Assembly: GCA_036383255.1 (NCBI GenBank)
Contig: DASVOS010000003.1
Coordinates: forward strand, 1-64,000
Source of the DNA: Gammaproteobacteria bacterium
GTDB taxonomy: Bacteria > Pseudomonadota > Gammaproteobacteria > Natronospirales > REEB76
Direction of reading: 5' to 3'
DNA length: 64,000 nt
Shown here piece after piece: positions 22,373 to 30,260 of the stretch. Numbering within the stretch: position 1 is the stretch's first letter; each line of letters begins with the position of its first letter. Under the pieces are notes generated by a model. That model did no database searches. It was not told where the DNA came from and was given only the letters and a program-made list of their open reading frames with translations. A program made the position numbers and the translations under genes.

Positions 22373-24309
22373 GTCAGCCTTAGGTAGTAGCTGCGGCCGA
22401 ACTCTGCGGTGCCGGTGGGGCCGAACTCGATGTGCGAGGGGCCGAACAGGTTGAATGCGGCGAACGAGAGCTCGAAGTTACGGCCGAGGTCCATCCCCAG
22501 GCGCATGCTGCCCACGGTGTAGGCGGGCACCATCGGATCCGGCAGCGCGCCCACGTGGCGCACCGTCACGTCCAGTTCCATGCCGCTGCTGAAGTCGTAG
22601 GAGGAACGCAGGCTCCACTGGTTGTGGGGGTCGTTGCCCTCGGGCGGGATGCTGCTCGGCAGCGACTGCGGCTGGAGCGTGTGGCTTTCCCTAAGCGCGC
22701 TGAACCCGGCCTGGAAGCGCCAGTTGTCCAGCGGCTTCCAGGTGGCCCAGGCGCTCATGCCGGTGGTGCTGCTGGTCATGCCGTTGCCGAAGGTCACCTG
22801 CAGCGGCACCGCCGTGACCACGTCCGTGGTGCGGATGTTGTCGGAGTAGTCGTGGTACACGTTCACCGCGTAGGACCACTCCGGCGCAGGCTGCGAGCGC
22901 ATGCCGGCCTCGTAGACCTTCACCACCTCGGACTCGAAGTTCTGGTTGCCCACCAGGAAGTAGGGCGGGTTCTGCGGCGAGTAGAGGTCCGCATCCAGGC
23001 GCGAGGGCGAGCGCACCGCGCGCGAGACCGCGGTCCACAACAGCGTGTTGTCGGTCGCATTCCAGGCCAGGCGCAGGTTCGGCAGCGTCTCGGTGCCGGT
23101 GTAGGGGTTATGCTCCAGCCTGAGGCCCACGATACCGCGCAGCGAGGCGGTCAGTGCGGTCTCGTTCTGGGCGAACAGGCTCTCCCAGGACTGGTTCACG
23201 CTGGCCGGGATGAAGTTCAGGCCTGAGGTCGGCGCCGGCTGGAAGTCATCCATCACGTAGCGGTAGCTTGCGCCCCAGGTCAGGGACTGCGCCCCCACCG
23301 GCGGCAGCGCCTGCTGGAACTCCGCATTGGCGATGTCCTCGCGGTCGGTGTAGTTGTTGGGCTGGTCGCGCAGCACGTGGTCCAGGTAGGTCAGCACCGA
23401 GAGGTCTGAGCCGCCGGACAGCTTGTTCTGCCAGTGGTTCGAGAGGTTCGCGCCGGAGATGCGGATGCCCTCACCCAGCGGGTTGTCCTCGTCGCGTTTG
23501 TAGGCGTCGCCCTGCAGCGTGTCCTGGTGCTCGAGGCCGGTCCAGTCGGTGCGGAACCCGGCCTGCGCCAGGTTCTGGGCATCCGGCATATCGAGGCCGG
23601 TATTGGTGTGGTTGTTGGCGTCGGCGCTCATCATGCCGTACACGCGGTAGCTGCCGCTCTCCAGCTCGCCGCCGTAGCGGGCCTCGGCGTTGCCGCCGTG
23701 CCGGCCGCCGCCGGCTGCGGCCAGCGTGCCGCCCGTGGCCTGGGCCTTGCGGGTGATGATGTTGATGATGCCGTTCACGGCGTTGGTGCCCCACAGCGTG
23801 CCTCCGGGGCCGCTCACCACCTCGATGCGGTCCACGTCCTCCAGCATCACGTTCTGGGCGTCCCAGAACGTGCCCGAGAACAGCGGCGAGTACACGATGC
23901 GACCGTCGATGAGCACCAGCATCTTGTCGGTGGTGGCGGAAGTGGCGCCGCGCGCGCCGATCGCCCAGGTCTGGTTGTTGGCGTCCGCCACCTGCAGGTT
24001 CGGCGCCAGGCGCAGCGCGCCCAGCAGCGTGCGCGCCCCGGTGCGGCGGATGTCGTCGTTGGTGATCACGTAGATCGCCGCCGCGGCGTTCGCCAGGGGC
24101 TCGGGCCGCTTGGAGACGGACGTCACCGGCAGGTTCGCCAGTTCCTCCAGCGAGAGGTCCGCCAGCGCGGTCTCCTGTGCGCAGGCGGCCGGCGCGTGCG
24201 CGAGCCCGAGCGCCAGCAGCGCGGCGCTGATCGCGTACGCGAGCTTGAGATGGTTCGGGATGGACTCTGGCATGCGTCCCATACACGCCTCGCTTTCGTT
24301 GTGCGCCAC
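22360..24309 (-). CDS. TonB-dependent outer-membrane receptor
   Basis: 649 residues: signal sequence (an early M at about residue 10 is an alternative start), then LADLSLEELANLPVTSVSKR, the short N-terminus of a subfamily often found beside YfiR and kinase genes. The plug domain runs about 55-165 (AIYVITNDDIRRTGA, IDGRIVYSPLF, RIEVVSGPGGTLWGTNAVNG). A 22-strand barrel follows, ending in an aromatic-rich YYLRLTWRS. Substrate unknown. It is the first gene of the receptor, YfiR, kinase, regulator set, which suggests ligand sensing as well as uptake. Confidence 0.9.
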   Translation of the reverse strand: MAHNESEACMGRMPESIPNHLKLAYAISAALLALGLAHAPAACAQETALADLSLEELANLPVTSVSKRPEPLANAAAAIYVITNDDIRRTGARTLLGALRLAPNLQVADANNQTWAIGARGATSATTDKMLVLIDGRIVYSPLFSGTFWDAQNVMLEDVDRIEVVSGPGGTLWGTNAVNGIINIITRKAQATGGTLAAAGGGRHGGNAEARYGGELESGSYRVYGMMSADANNHTNTGLDMPDAQNLAQAGFRTDWTGLEHQDTLQGDAYKRDEDNPLGEGIRISGANLSNHWQNKLSGGSDLSVLTYLDHVLRDQPNNYTDREDIANAEFQQALPPVGAQSLTWGASYRYVMDDFQPAPTSGLNFIPASVNQSWESLFAQNETALTASLRGIVGLRLEHNPYTGTETLPNLRLAWNATDNTLLWTAVSRAVRSPSRLDADLYSPQNPPYFLVGNQNFESEVVKVYEAGMRSQPAPEWSYAVNVYHDYSDNIRTTDVVTAVPLQVTFGNGMTSSTTGMSAWATWKPLDNWRFQAGFSALRESHTLQPQSLPSSIPPEGNDPHNQWSLRSSYDFSSGMELDVTVRHVGALPDPMVPAYTVGSMRLGMDLGRNFELSFAAFNLFGPSHIEFGPTGTAEFGRSYYLRLTWRS

Positions 24310-24491
24310 TCCCCAGCGGCGGTTGTTATAAGGCTTGATCGCGTGACGGATCGGCTCTGGACCCTTTTATGTCACGTACACGCGATTATGCGGTGCGCGT
24401 GGAGCGCGCCGTATCGGGTGATTACCCGAGAGGTTATGTAATGGGGATTACGGATACCCTCCCTGGACCCCGCGGACCGAGCATAGCCCCA
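24310..24491. other. Intergenic region between TonB receptor and MFS gene
   Basis: No gene, tRNA or clear terminator is visible. It should contain the promoter of the receptor operon. I see no convincing Fur box or riboswitch. Confidence 0.5.
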
Positions 24492-25949
24492 TCATGGGCC
24501 GCCGGGAAGTACCGCCTTGGGCCGGCTCACGGCATCGCCGTCGCCGCTCCTGAGGGCCTGGAACACCAGGGTCGAGGCCACCGTGAGCACGCCGAGCACC
24601 AGGAAGCCCTCGTGGATGCCGTGGATCATCTGTGCCGGGTCCGCGTGGAAGCGGTCCGGGATGAAGGCGGCCGTCACCAGCGAGGCGCAGGCCACGCCGA
24701 AGCTGATGGACAACTGCTGCAGCGTGCTGGCGAGGGTGCTGGCCCCGCTGGTCTGGCGCGCGGTCACGTCGGCGTACACCAGCGTGTTCATGCTGGTGTA
24801 CTGCAGCGAGGCGAAGAAGCCGTAGGCGAACACGTAGAACACCACCAGCGGCACCGGCGTGTCAGCGCCGATGGTGGCGAACAGCGCGATCATGACGCCG
24901 ATCATCAGCGTGTTCGCCATCAGCACGCGCCGGTAGCCGAAGCGCGTGAGGATCTTCGGCATGGTGAGCTTGAGGCTCATGGCCGCGAAGGCCTGCGGCA
25001 CCAGCATGAGCCCCGACTGCAGCGGCGTGAACCCCAGGCCCACCTGGTACAGCAGCGGGAACAGGAACGGGATGCCGCCCATGCCGAGGCGCGTCACGAA
25101 GCCGCCGCTCACCGCGGTGCGGAAGGTGCGCACGCGGAACAGCGCGAGCCTGAGCAGCGGGTGGGAGAGGCGCAGGGTGTGCAGGCCGTAGCCCGCCAGC
25201 AGCGCCGCGGAGATGGCGAGCAGGCTCAGCATCTCGCGCCCGCTCAGGCTGTGCTCGCCGAACACCTCCAATACATAGGAGAGCAGGGCGATGCCCGAGC
25301 CGAACAGGATCAGGCCGACGAGGTCCAGCGGCGTGCGCTTCGTCTCCCGGTAGTCCGGCAGGTAGCGGTACACCAGGTACAAGCCCGCCAGGCCGATGGG
25401 TATGTTGATGAAGAAGATCACGTTCCACGGCAGGTAGCTCACGATCAGCCCGCCCGCCACCGGGCCCAGCATGGGGCCCACCAGGCCCGGGATCGCGATG
25501 AAGCTCATGGTGCGGATGAGCTCGGAACGGCCGAAGGTGCGCACGATGGCGATGCGGCCCACCGGGATCATCATGGCGCCGCCGGCGCCCTGCAGCACGC
25601 GGCAGGCCACCAGTCCGTGGATGTCCGTGCACAGGCCGCAGAGGAACGAGCCCAGGGTGAAGATGCCGATGGCGGCGGCGAACACCCGGCGCGTGCCGAA
25701 GCGGTCCGCGACCCAACCGCTCACCGGTATGAACACCGCGAGGCTGAGCGTGTAGCTCGAGAGCACCGCCTTCATGCTGAGCGGCACCACCTGCATGGCC
25801 GCGGCGATGGCGGGCGCCGCGGTGTTGAGGATGGTGGTGTCCAGCGACTCCATGAAGAACGCCACCGCTACCAGCCAGGGCAGCAGCCGCCGGCTGAGCG
25901 CGGAGACGGGAGGGGCGCCGGGGCGGGTGACGGGCTTGGCGGTATCCAT
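24492..25949 (-). CDS. DHA2-family (EmrB/QacA-type) MFS drug exporter
   Basis: 485 residues, about 14 membrane helices. ESLDTTILNTAAPAIA (about 34-49) is the DHA2 motif D1, GWVADRFGTRRVF motif A, and GPMLGPVAGGLIV motif C (antiporter signature). It probably exports toxic organics with proton exchange. There is no membrane-fusion partner next to it, so it works alone or with a partner elsewhere. Confidence 0.9.
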   Translation of the reverse strand: MDTAKPVTRPGAPPVSALSRRLLPWLVAVAFFMESLDTTILNTAAPAIAAAMQVVPLSMKAVLSSYTLSLAVFIPVSGWVADRFGTRRVFAAAIGIFTLGSFLCGLCTDIHGLVACRVLQGAGGAMMIPVGRIAIVRTFGRSELIRTMSFIAIPGLVGPMLGPVAGGLIVSYLPWNVIFFINIPIGLAGLYLVYRYLPDYRETKRTPLDLVGLILFGSGIALLSYVLEVFGEHSLSGREMLSLLAISAALLAGYGLHTLRLSHPLLRLALFRVRTFRTAVSGGFVTRLGMGGIPFLFPLLYQVGLGFTPLQSGLMLVPQAFAAMSLKLTMPKILTRFGYRRVLMANTLMIGVMIALFATIGADTPVPLVVFYVFAYGFFASLQYTSMNTLVYADVTARQTSGASTLASTLQQLSISFGVACASLVTAAFIPDRFHADPAQMIHGIHEGFLVLGVLTVASTLVFQALRSGDGDAVSRPKAVLPGGP

Positions 25950-26023
25950 GGGTGTGCCCGTCAGGATACCGCGCCGTCACGGGCGGCGCCGTGATGCCGC
26001 GAAAGGTAAACCGGCCGGCCGCT

Positions 26024-26944
26024 TCAGCCCGCGGGCGGGAGCGGCAAGTGGTGGTCCACCAGCAGCGCGGCGAACAGCAGCGCGAGATACCAGAGGGAGA
26101 AACGGAAGGTGCGCAGCGGCAGCCGTTCGTCTTCGCTGGTCTTGAGGCGCCAGGCCTGCCACAGGAACAGGCCGCCCAGCACCAGCGCGGCGATGAGATA
26201 CAGGAGGCCGCTCATGCCGATGGCGAAGGGCAGGAGGCTCACCGCCGCCAGCAGCAGCGTGTAGAGCAGGATCTGCAGCTTGGTGTGCGCCACGCCGCGG
26301 GTCACCGGCAGCAGGGGCAGGCCCGTCTTGGCGTAGTCTTCGCGGCGGTGGATCGCCAGCGCCCAGAAGTGCGGCGGCGTCCACACGAAGATGATGAGGA
26401 AGAGCGCGAGCGCGCCCGGGTCCACGTGCCCGGTGGCTGCCGCCCACCCGAGCAGCGGCGGCGCGGCGCCCGCGGCCCCGCCGATTACGACGCCCTGGGC
26501 CGAGGCGCGCTTCAGGTACACCGTGTATATCACGGCATAGCCCACCAGCGAGACGAACGTGAGCCATGCCGTGAGCGGGTTCACCTGCCACGCCAGCAGC
26601 GCGCTTCCCGCCAGCACCAGGGCCGCGGCGTACCCCAGCGCCTGCACCTGCGTCAGCCTGTGCATGGGCAGCGGCCGGTGCCGGGTGCGGTGCATCAATG
26701 CGTCGATGCGCCGGTCCAGCACGTGGTTGACCGCTGCGGCGCCGGAGGCCGCGAGCGCGATGCCGAGCGTGCCGAACACCAGCCCCGGCAGCGGCGGCCA
26801 GCCCGGCACCGCCAGGAACATGCCCACCACCGCCGTGAACACGATGAGCGAGACCACCTTGGGCTTGCCGAGCTCCAGGTAGTCGCGCCAGGCGGCGCGT
26901 TCCCCGGCGAGGCTGCCGGTCACGATGGGGGAAGGGGCGCTCAT
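26024..26944 (-). CDS. ctaB: Protoheme IX farnesyltransferase (heme O synthase)
   Basis: 306 residues, about nine helices of the UbiA superfamily. AAVNHVLDRRIDALMHRTRHRP (about 70-91) is the first Asp-rich prenyl-diphosphate motif, and FVWTPPHFWALAIHRREDYAKTG the second conserved loop. It makes heme O for the oxidase encoded upstream. The start overlaps the porin stop (ATGA), and it closes the nine-gene operon. No heme A synthase (CtaA) is present here, so heme A must come from another locus or the oxidase uses heme O. Confidence 0.95.
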   Translation of the reverse strand: MSAPSPIVTGSLAGERAAWRDYLELGKPKVVSLIVFTAVVGMFLAVPGWPPLPGLVFGTLGIALAASGAAAVNHVLDRRIDALMHRTRHRPLPMHRLTQVQALGYAAALVLAGSALLAWQVNPLTAWLTFVSLVGYAVIYTVYLKRASAQGVVIGGAAGAAPPLLGWAAATGHVDPGALALFLIIFVWTPPHFWALAIHRREDYAKTGLPLLPVTRGVAHTKLQILLYTLLLAAVSLLPFAIGMSGLLYLIAALVLGGLFLWQAWRLKTSEDERLPLRTFRFSLWYLALLFAALLVDHHLPLPPAG

Positions 26945-28395
26945 CAGAAGGTGTAGACCAGCCGCAGGCGGTCCTCCACGAAGGTGTTGCGCCCGCCGAA
27001 ACCGCTGCGGAACACCAGGTCGTCACCCAGGGACCAGTCGCCGCCGCCGGGCTGCACCGCGAAGCCCAGGTCCAGCTCGTTGCCGGACTGGTCCGGCACG
27101 AGCTGCCCGCCCAGCAGGCTGTCGCCGGAGAAATGCGCCGGGCCGCTGTAGTCGTAGAGCGAGCCGTTGGCGCCGTAGTCCGCCACGTAGTGCATGAGCC
27201 GCAGGTAGCTGGATGCGTGCTTGCCGGGGTCGCAGTCCACCTGCACGCCGAAGCCGCGGCCCGGCCCCAGGTCCTCCAGCCCCACGTCGGTGGCGTCGTC
27301 GTAGAGCACTCCGCTCAAGTCGGTATAGGCGTGCAGCAGGCCGCCGTCGCGGAAGCTGCCGGGATGGTCCGGCGAATACTCCGCGAGCAGCAGCACGTCG
27401 CCCTTCGGCAGGTTCAGGCCCAGCTTCAGGCCATAGAGATCCGCGTCCACCGGTCCGGCCCGCGCGGCACCGGTATCGCCCTCCGTCGTGTATTGCAGCG
27501 CCAGCATCGGCCGCGGACCGTCGCCGCCCCACTTGGCGCCCTGCCAGCCCGCCTCGTAGTACTGCAGCCGCGCGTAGTCGAAGAAGGTGTAGTACCAGGC
27601 GCGCGCCATCACTCCCGCATCGGCGAGGTCGTGCCGGTACTCCAGGCCGGTGCTGAAGAAGCCGGGCGTGGCGTCGGGGACCGCCGGATCAGCCATGTGC
27701 AAGCCCGGCCCGTAGCGGTTCACGTCGGCGAAGCCATCGGAGAAGCGGCTCATGTAGCGCGTGATGCGCGCGAGATGCAGCTTCAGGTCCGCCGGCGCGC
27801 TCTTCGCGTCGTAGGAGAAGGAGGGCTTCACCGCCGGGTCGAAGCCGGACGGCGGGTTGCCGTCGGGTCCCGTGTTGTTGAACGGCGCCGCCGGGGGCTC
27901 GCCGGAATCCAGCAGATGCAGCGCCGCCGTGAAGCCGTAGAACGAACGGGTCGTGAGGCTGAACGCATCCCCGTTCGCGAACGGCGTGCTCAGCATCTGC
28001 CGGCCGAAGCGCAGCTGCAGCTTGGACTTCTGGAACTGCAGGTAGGACTCGGCGAGCTGGTTGAGCGGCGGCAGGTAGGGATTGGGTTCGGCGTAGTGGA
28101 TGAGCCTCTGCTGGGTGAACACCGACACCCCGGCGCTGAAGCCGCCGACGCTGCCGCTCCTGAGCAGCACGTCGCCGCCTAGCACCGTGGCCTGGCTGTC
28201 GTGGCCGCTGTCCTGGGGCTGGTTGGGGTAGGGCGCGTTCTCGTCATTCCAGCGGCGGTTGTCGTAGAGCCGCGCGCGGCCCGAGACCGTGCCGTCCATG
28301 AGCTGGGACCATACGCTGTCGGCGTCACCGGCGTGTACGGTGGCGGGCAGGAGTGACAGCAGAGCGATCAAGAGCAGCGCTACGGCGATGGACAT
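26944..28395 (-). CDS. OprD-like outer-membrane porin
   Basis: 483 residues with a signal peptide (about 1-22, ending ATVHAG). The mature part is beta-strand rich, with SGRARLYDNRRWN near the N-terminus, QKSKLQLRFGRQML, and TRSFYGFTAALHLLD, all OprD-like, and a terminal aromatic (VYTF) typical of Bam-dependent barrels. OprD porins take up small acidic or basic organics. Its place between ctaG and ctaB in an oxidase operon is unusual. I infer that it brings in the substrate, or the metal or cofactor, of the periplasmic PQQ enzyme. Confidence 0.75.
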   Translation of the reverse strand: MSIAVALLLIALLSLLPATVHAGDADSVWSQLMDGTVSGRARLYDNRRWNDENAPYPNQPQDSGHDSQATVLGGDVLLRSGSVGGFSAGVSVFTQQRLIHYAEPNPYLPPLNQLAESYLQFQKSKLQLRFGRQMLSTPFANGDAFSLTTRSFYGFTAALHLLDSGEPPAAPFNNTGPDGNPPSGFDPAVKPSFSYDAKSAPADLKLHLARITRYMSRFSDGFADVNRYGPGLHMADPAVPDATPGFFSTGLEYRHDLADAGVMARAWYYTFFDYARLQYYEAGWQGAKWGGDGPRPMLALQYTTEGDTGAARAGPVDADLYGLKLGLNLPKGDVLLLAEYSPDHPGSFRDGGLLHAYTDLSGVLYDDATDVGLEDLGPGRGFGVQVDCDPGKHASSYLRLMHYVADYGANGSLYDYSGPAHFSGDSLLGGQLVPDQSGNELDLGFAVQPGGGDWSLGDDLVFRSGFGGRNTFVEDRLRLVYTF

Positions 28396-28396
28396 C

Positions 28397-29233
28397 TCAA
28401 TGGCCTCCGACGGCGGGCAGGATCAGGCGTGACACGGTGGCCTGTGCTTCGCGTTCCGCCTGACGGAGCCAGCCCAGGAACAAGGTGGCGAGGGTGGTGA
28501 CGTGGACGAGCCCGGCCGGTATCCACATCACGAGCCCGGCGATCTGCTGGTCCTCGAGCGGGTCGAGGCCCCACGGCAGGACGGCATGGGCATAGAAGGC
28601 GTAGAGCGGCCGCGGCGCGAAGGTGAGCAGCGCGCCGAGGAAGCCCATCTCCACGCTGAACGTGGCCACCAGCAGCATGCAGGCCGGGTAGTCCTGCCGG
28701 CGCCGATAGGGCTCGATCACCAGCGACCAGAACATCAGCGAGGTGACGAACAGGCAGGCATGCTCGAAGGTATGGATGCCCTCGTCTTCCAGCGCCCAGC
28801 CATAGGGCCCTGGCAGGTGCCAGAACACCAGCGCCAGGCTCGACAGCAGCCACACGCTCACGGGGTGCATGAGCAGGCGGAAGCCGGTCGCGAAGCCGCC
28901 GCTCCAGACGCGGCCCAGCACGCGCCGGCCCCGCAACGGGAAGGCCCACAGCCAGGCCGTGGCCGGGCGCGCATAGACCAGCAGCGGCGGTGCCAGCAGC
29001 ATCAGCATGAGGTGCTGCAGCATGTGGGCGGAGAACGAGCGGTCCGCGAAGCCGTCGAGGGGCGAGAGCAGTGCGAAGAAGACGGCGGCGAGGCCCGCGG
29101 CGAAGGCCGCGCGGCGGCGTGCATCGAGCAGGCGCCGGCGTGAGCGCATGCGCAGGAGTCCCGCGAGGTAGGCTCCAGCCGCCAGGATGAGGGCGAGCAG
29201 CACCGCCGGCTGCCAGTCCCATTCCAGGTTCAC
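28397..29233 (-). CDS. ctaG: CtaG-type (caa3_CtaG) cytochrome oxidase assembly factor
   Basis: 278 residues with about seven helices. FSAHMLQHLMLMLLAPPLLV (about 65-84) is the caa3_CtaG motif with conserved His, and the later DEGIHTFEHACLFVTSLMFW and PLEDQQIAGLVMWIPAGLVH are typical. It helps assemble the copper centres of caa3 oxidases. No Cox11 or Sco gene is in this operon. The GTG at 29233 overlaps the previous stop; 29239 is an equally possible GTG. It is followed by the porin after one base. Confidence 0.88.
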   Translation of the reverse strand: MNLEWDWQPAVLLALILAAGAYLAGLLRMRSRRRLLDARRRAAFAAGLAAVFFALLSPLDGFADRSFSAHMLQHLMLMLLAPPLLVYARPATAWLWAFPLRGRRVLGRVWSGGFATGFRLLMHPVSVWLLSSLALVFWHLPGPYGWALEDEGIHTFEHACLFVTSLMFWSLVIEPYRRRQDYPACMLLVATFSVEMGFLGALLTFAPRPLYAFYAHAVLPWGLDPLEDQQIAGLVMWIPAGLVHVTTLATLFLGWLRQAEREAQATVSRLILPAVGGH

Positions 29234-29661
29234 AGACACAGCCGGAACACGAACACCTGCGTCGATGCGGACAGCAGCGCCAGCAGGAACAGGCTGCTGC
29301 TCAGGATGCCGGCCATGGCCATGAAGCGGGTGCGGCCCTCGCCGATGTCCAGCAGCCGGTGGCTTGAGCCCTCCCGCTCCTTGTGCACCCGCGCCCACGC
29401 GGCCGCCGACACCAGGAGCGCGACGGCGGCGAGCAGGATGCCCGCCGCATCGGTGACGAGCAGTATCCCGCGCGGGTCCGCCCACATGGACGTGTCCAGC
29501 GGCCGGTCGCCGGGGAAGCAGGCGTGGCCCGCCACCGCGGAACCCACCATCAGCTGCAGGGTCCAGGCGAAGGGCGCGGCGAAGATGCCGAACAGCAGCC
29601 AGCCGAAGCCGAAGCGCTCGCGGTGCGGCGCGGGATGCTGGATGCGGGCCGGCGTGCTCAT
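29230..29661 (-). CDS. Small membrane protein of the oxidase operon, unknown function
   Basis: 143 residues with three or four helices (about 20-40, 65-90, 113-140). The region AGHACFPGDRPL holds a Cys between helices. It overlaps coxC at its start (ATGA) and ctaG at its end (GTGA). It is not a standard subunit IV (too long, and no such motif). It may be an accessory subunit or assembly protein of this oxidase type. Confidence 0.75.
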   Translation of the reverse strand: MSTPARIQHPAPHRERFGFGWLLFGIFAAPFAWTLQLMVGSAVAGHACFPGDRPLDTSMWADPRGILLVTDAAGILLAAVALLVSAAAWARVHKEREGSSHRLLDIGEGRTRFMAMAGILSSSLFLLALLSASTQVFVFRLCL

Positions 29662-30260
29662 GGGCTGAGGCGCGGCACGATGAAGAAGGTGAAGAAGACC
29701 GCGAGCCACACCACCGTCACGAAGTGCCAGTACAGGCCGGCGATGGTGACGGCGGAGTGGCGTCGCGGGCCGAAGTAGCCGAGGCATGCCCACACCAGCG
29801 CCACTGCCAGCATCACCATCCCGACCGCCAGGTGCGCCAGGTGGAAGCCGGTGATGATGAAGTACGAGGAGCTGTATACGTCCGTGCTCGGGGTGGCGCC
29901 CTTGTCGTGCCATTCCCAGAGCTCGAGGAGTATGAAGAGCGCCGCCAGGACGATGCTGATGGCGAGCCCGGCGATGAGCCGTCCGTTGGCGCCTTGCTTG
30001 ATGCCGCGCTCCCCCCAGTACATGACGAAGCTGCCGGCCAGCAGTACGAGCGTGCCGGGGGCCGAGAGGCGCAGCGTGGGCGGCCCGCCCAGCGGCCACA
30101 CATGCAGCGAGTGCGCCATCAGGTAGTAGTAGCTGAACAGCAGGTAGCCGAACACCGCGGCCTCGCTCGCCACAAGCGCCACCATGCCCCACCAGCCGGA
30201 GGAGCGGCGGCCCTTGCTGCCCACCGGCAGCTCGCGGAACTCATCCACGGCCTGGTTCAT
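29658..30260 (-). CDS. coxC: Cytochrome c oxidase subunit III
   Basis: 200 residues, five helices, the short form of caa3-type enzymes. SSGWWGMVALVASEAAVFGY (about 20-39), ELWEWHDKGATPSTDVYSSS and ITGFHLAHLAVGMVMLAVAL are the expected subunit III blocks, and YWHFVTVVWLAVFFTFF forms the last helix. It overlaps coxA at its start (ATGA). Confidence 0.93.
   Translation of the reverse strand: MNQAVDEFRELPVGSKGRRSSGWWGMVALVASEAAVFGYLLFSYYYLMAHSLHVWPLGGPPTLRLSAPGTLVLLAGSFVMYWGERGIKQGANGRLIAGLAISIVLAALFILLELWEWHDKGATPSTDVYSSSYFIITGFHLAHLAVGMVMLAVALVWACLGYFGPRRHSAVTIAGLYWHFVTVVWLAVFFTFFIVPRLSP

Noticed and set aside
24369-25994. 541-residue plus-strand open frame opposite the MFS gene
   Set aside because: Same composition bias (His, Gln, Arg, Glu), and the minus strand encodes a standard DHA2 transporter with motifs A and C.
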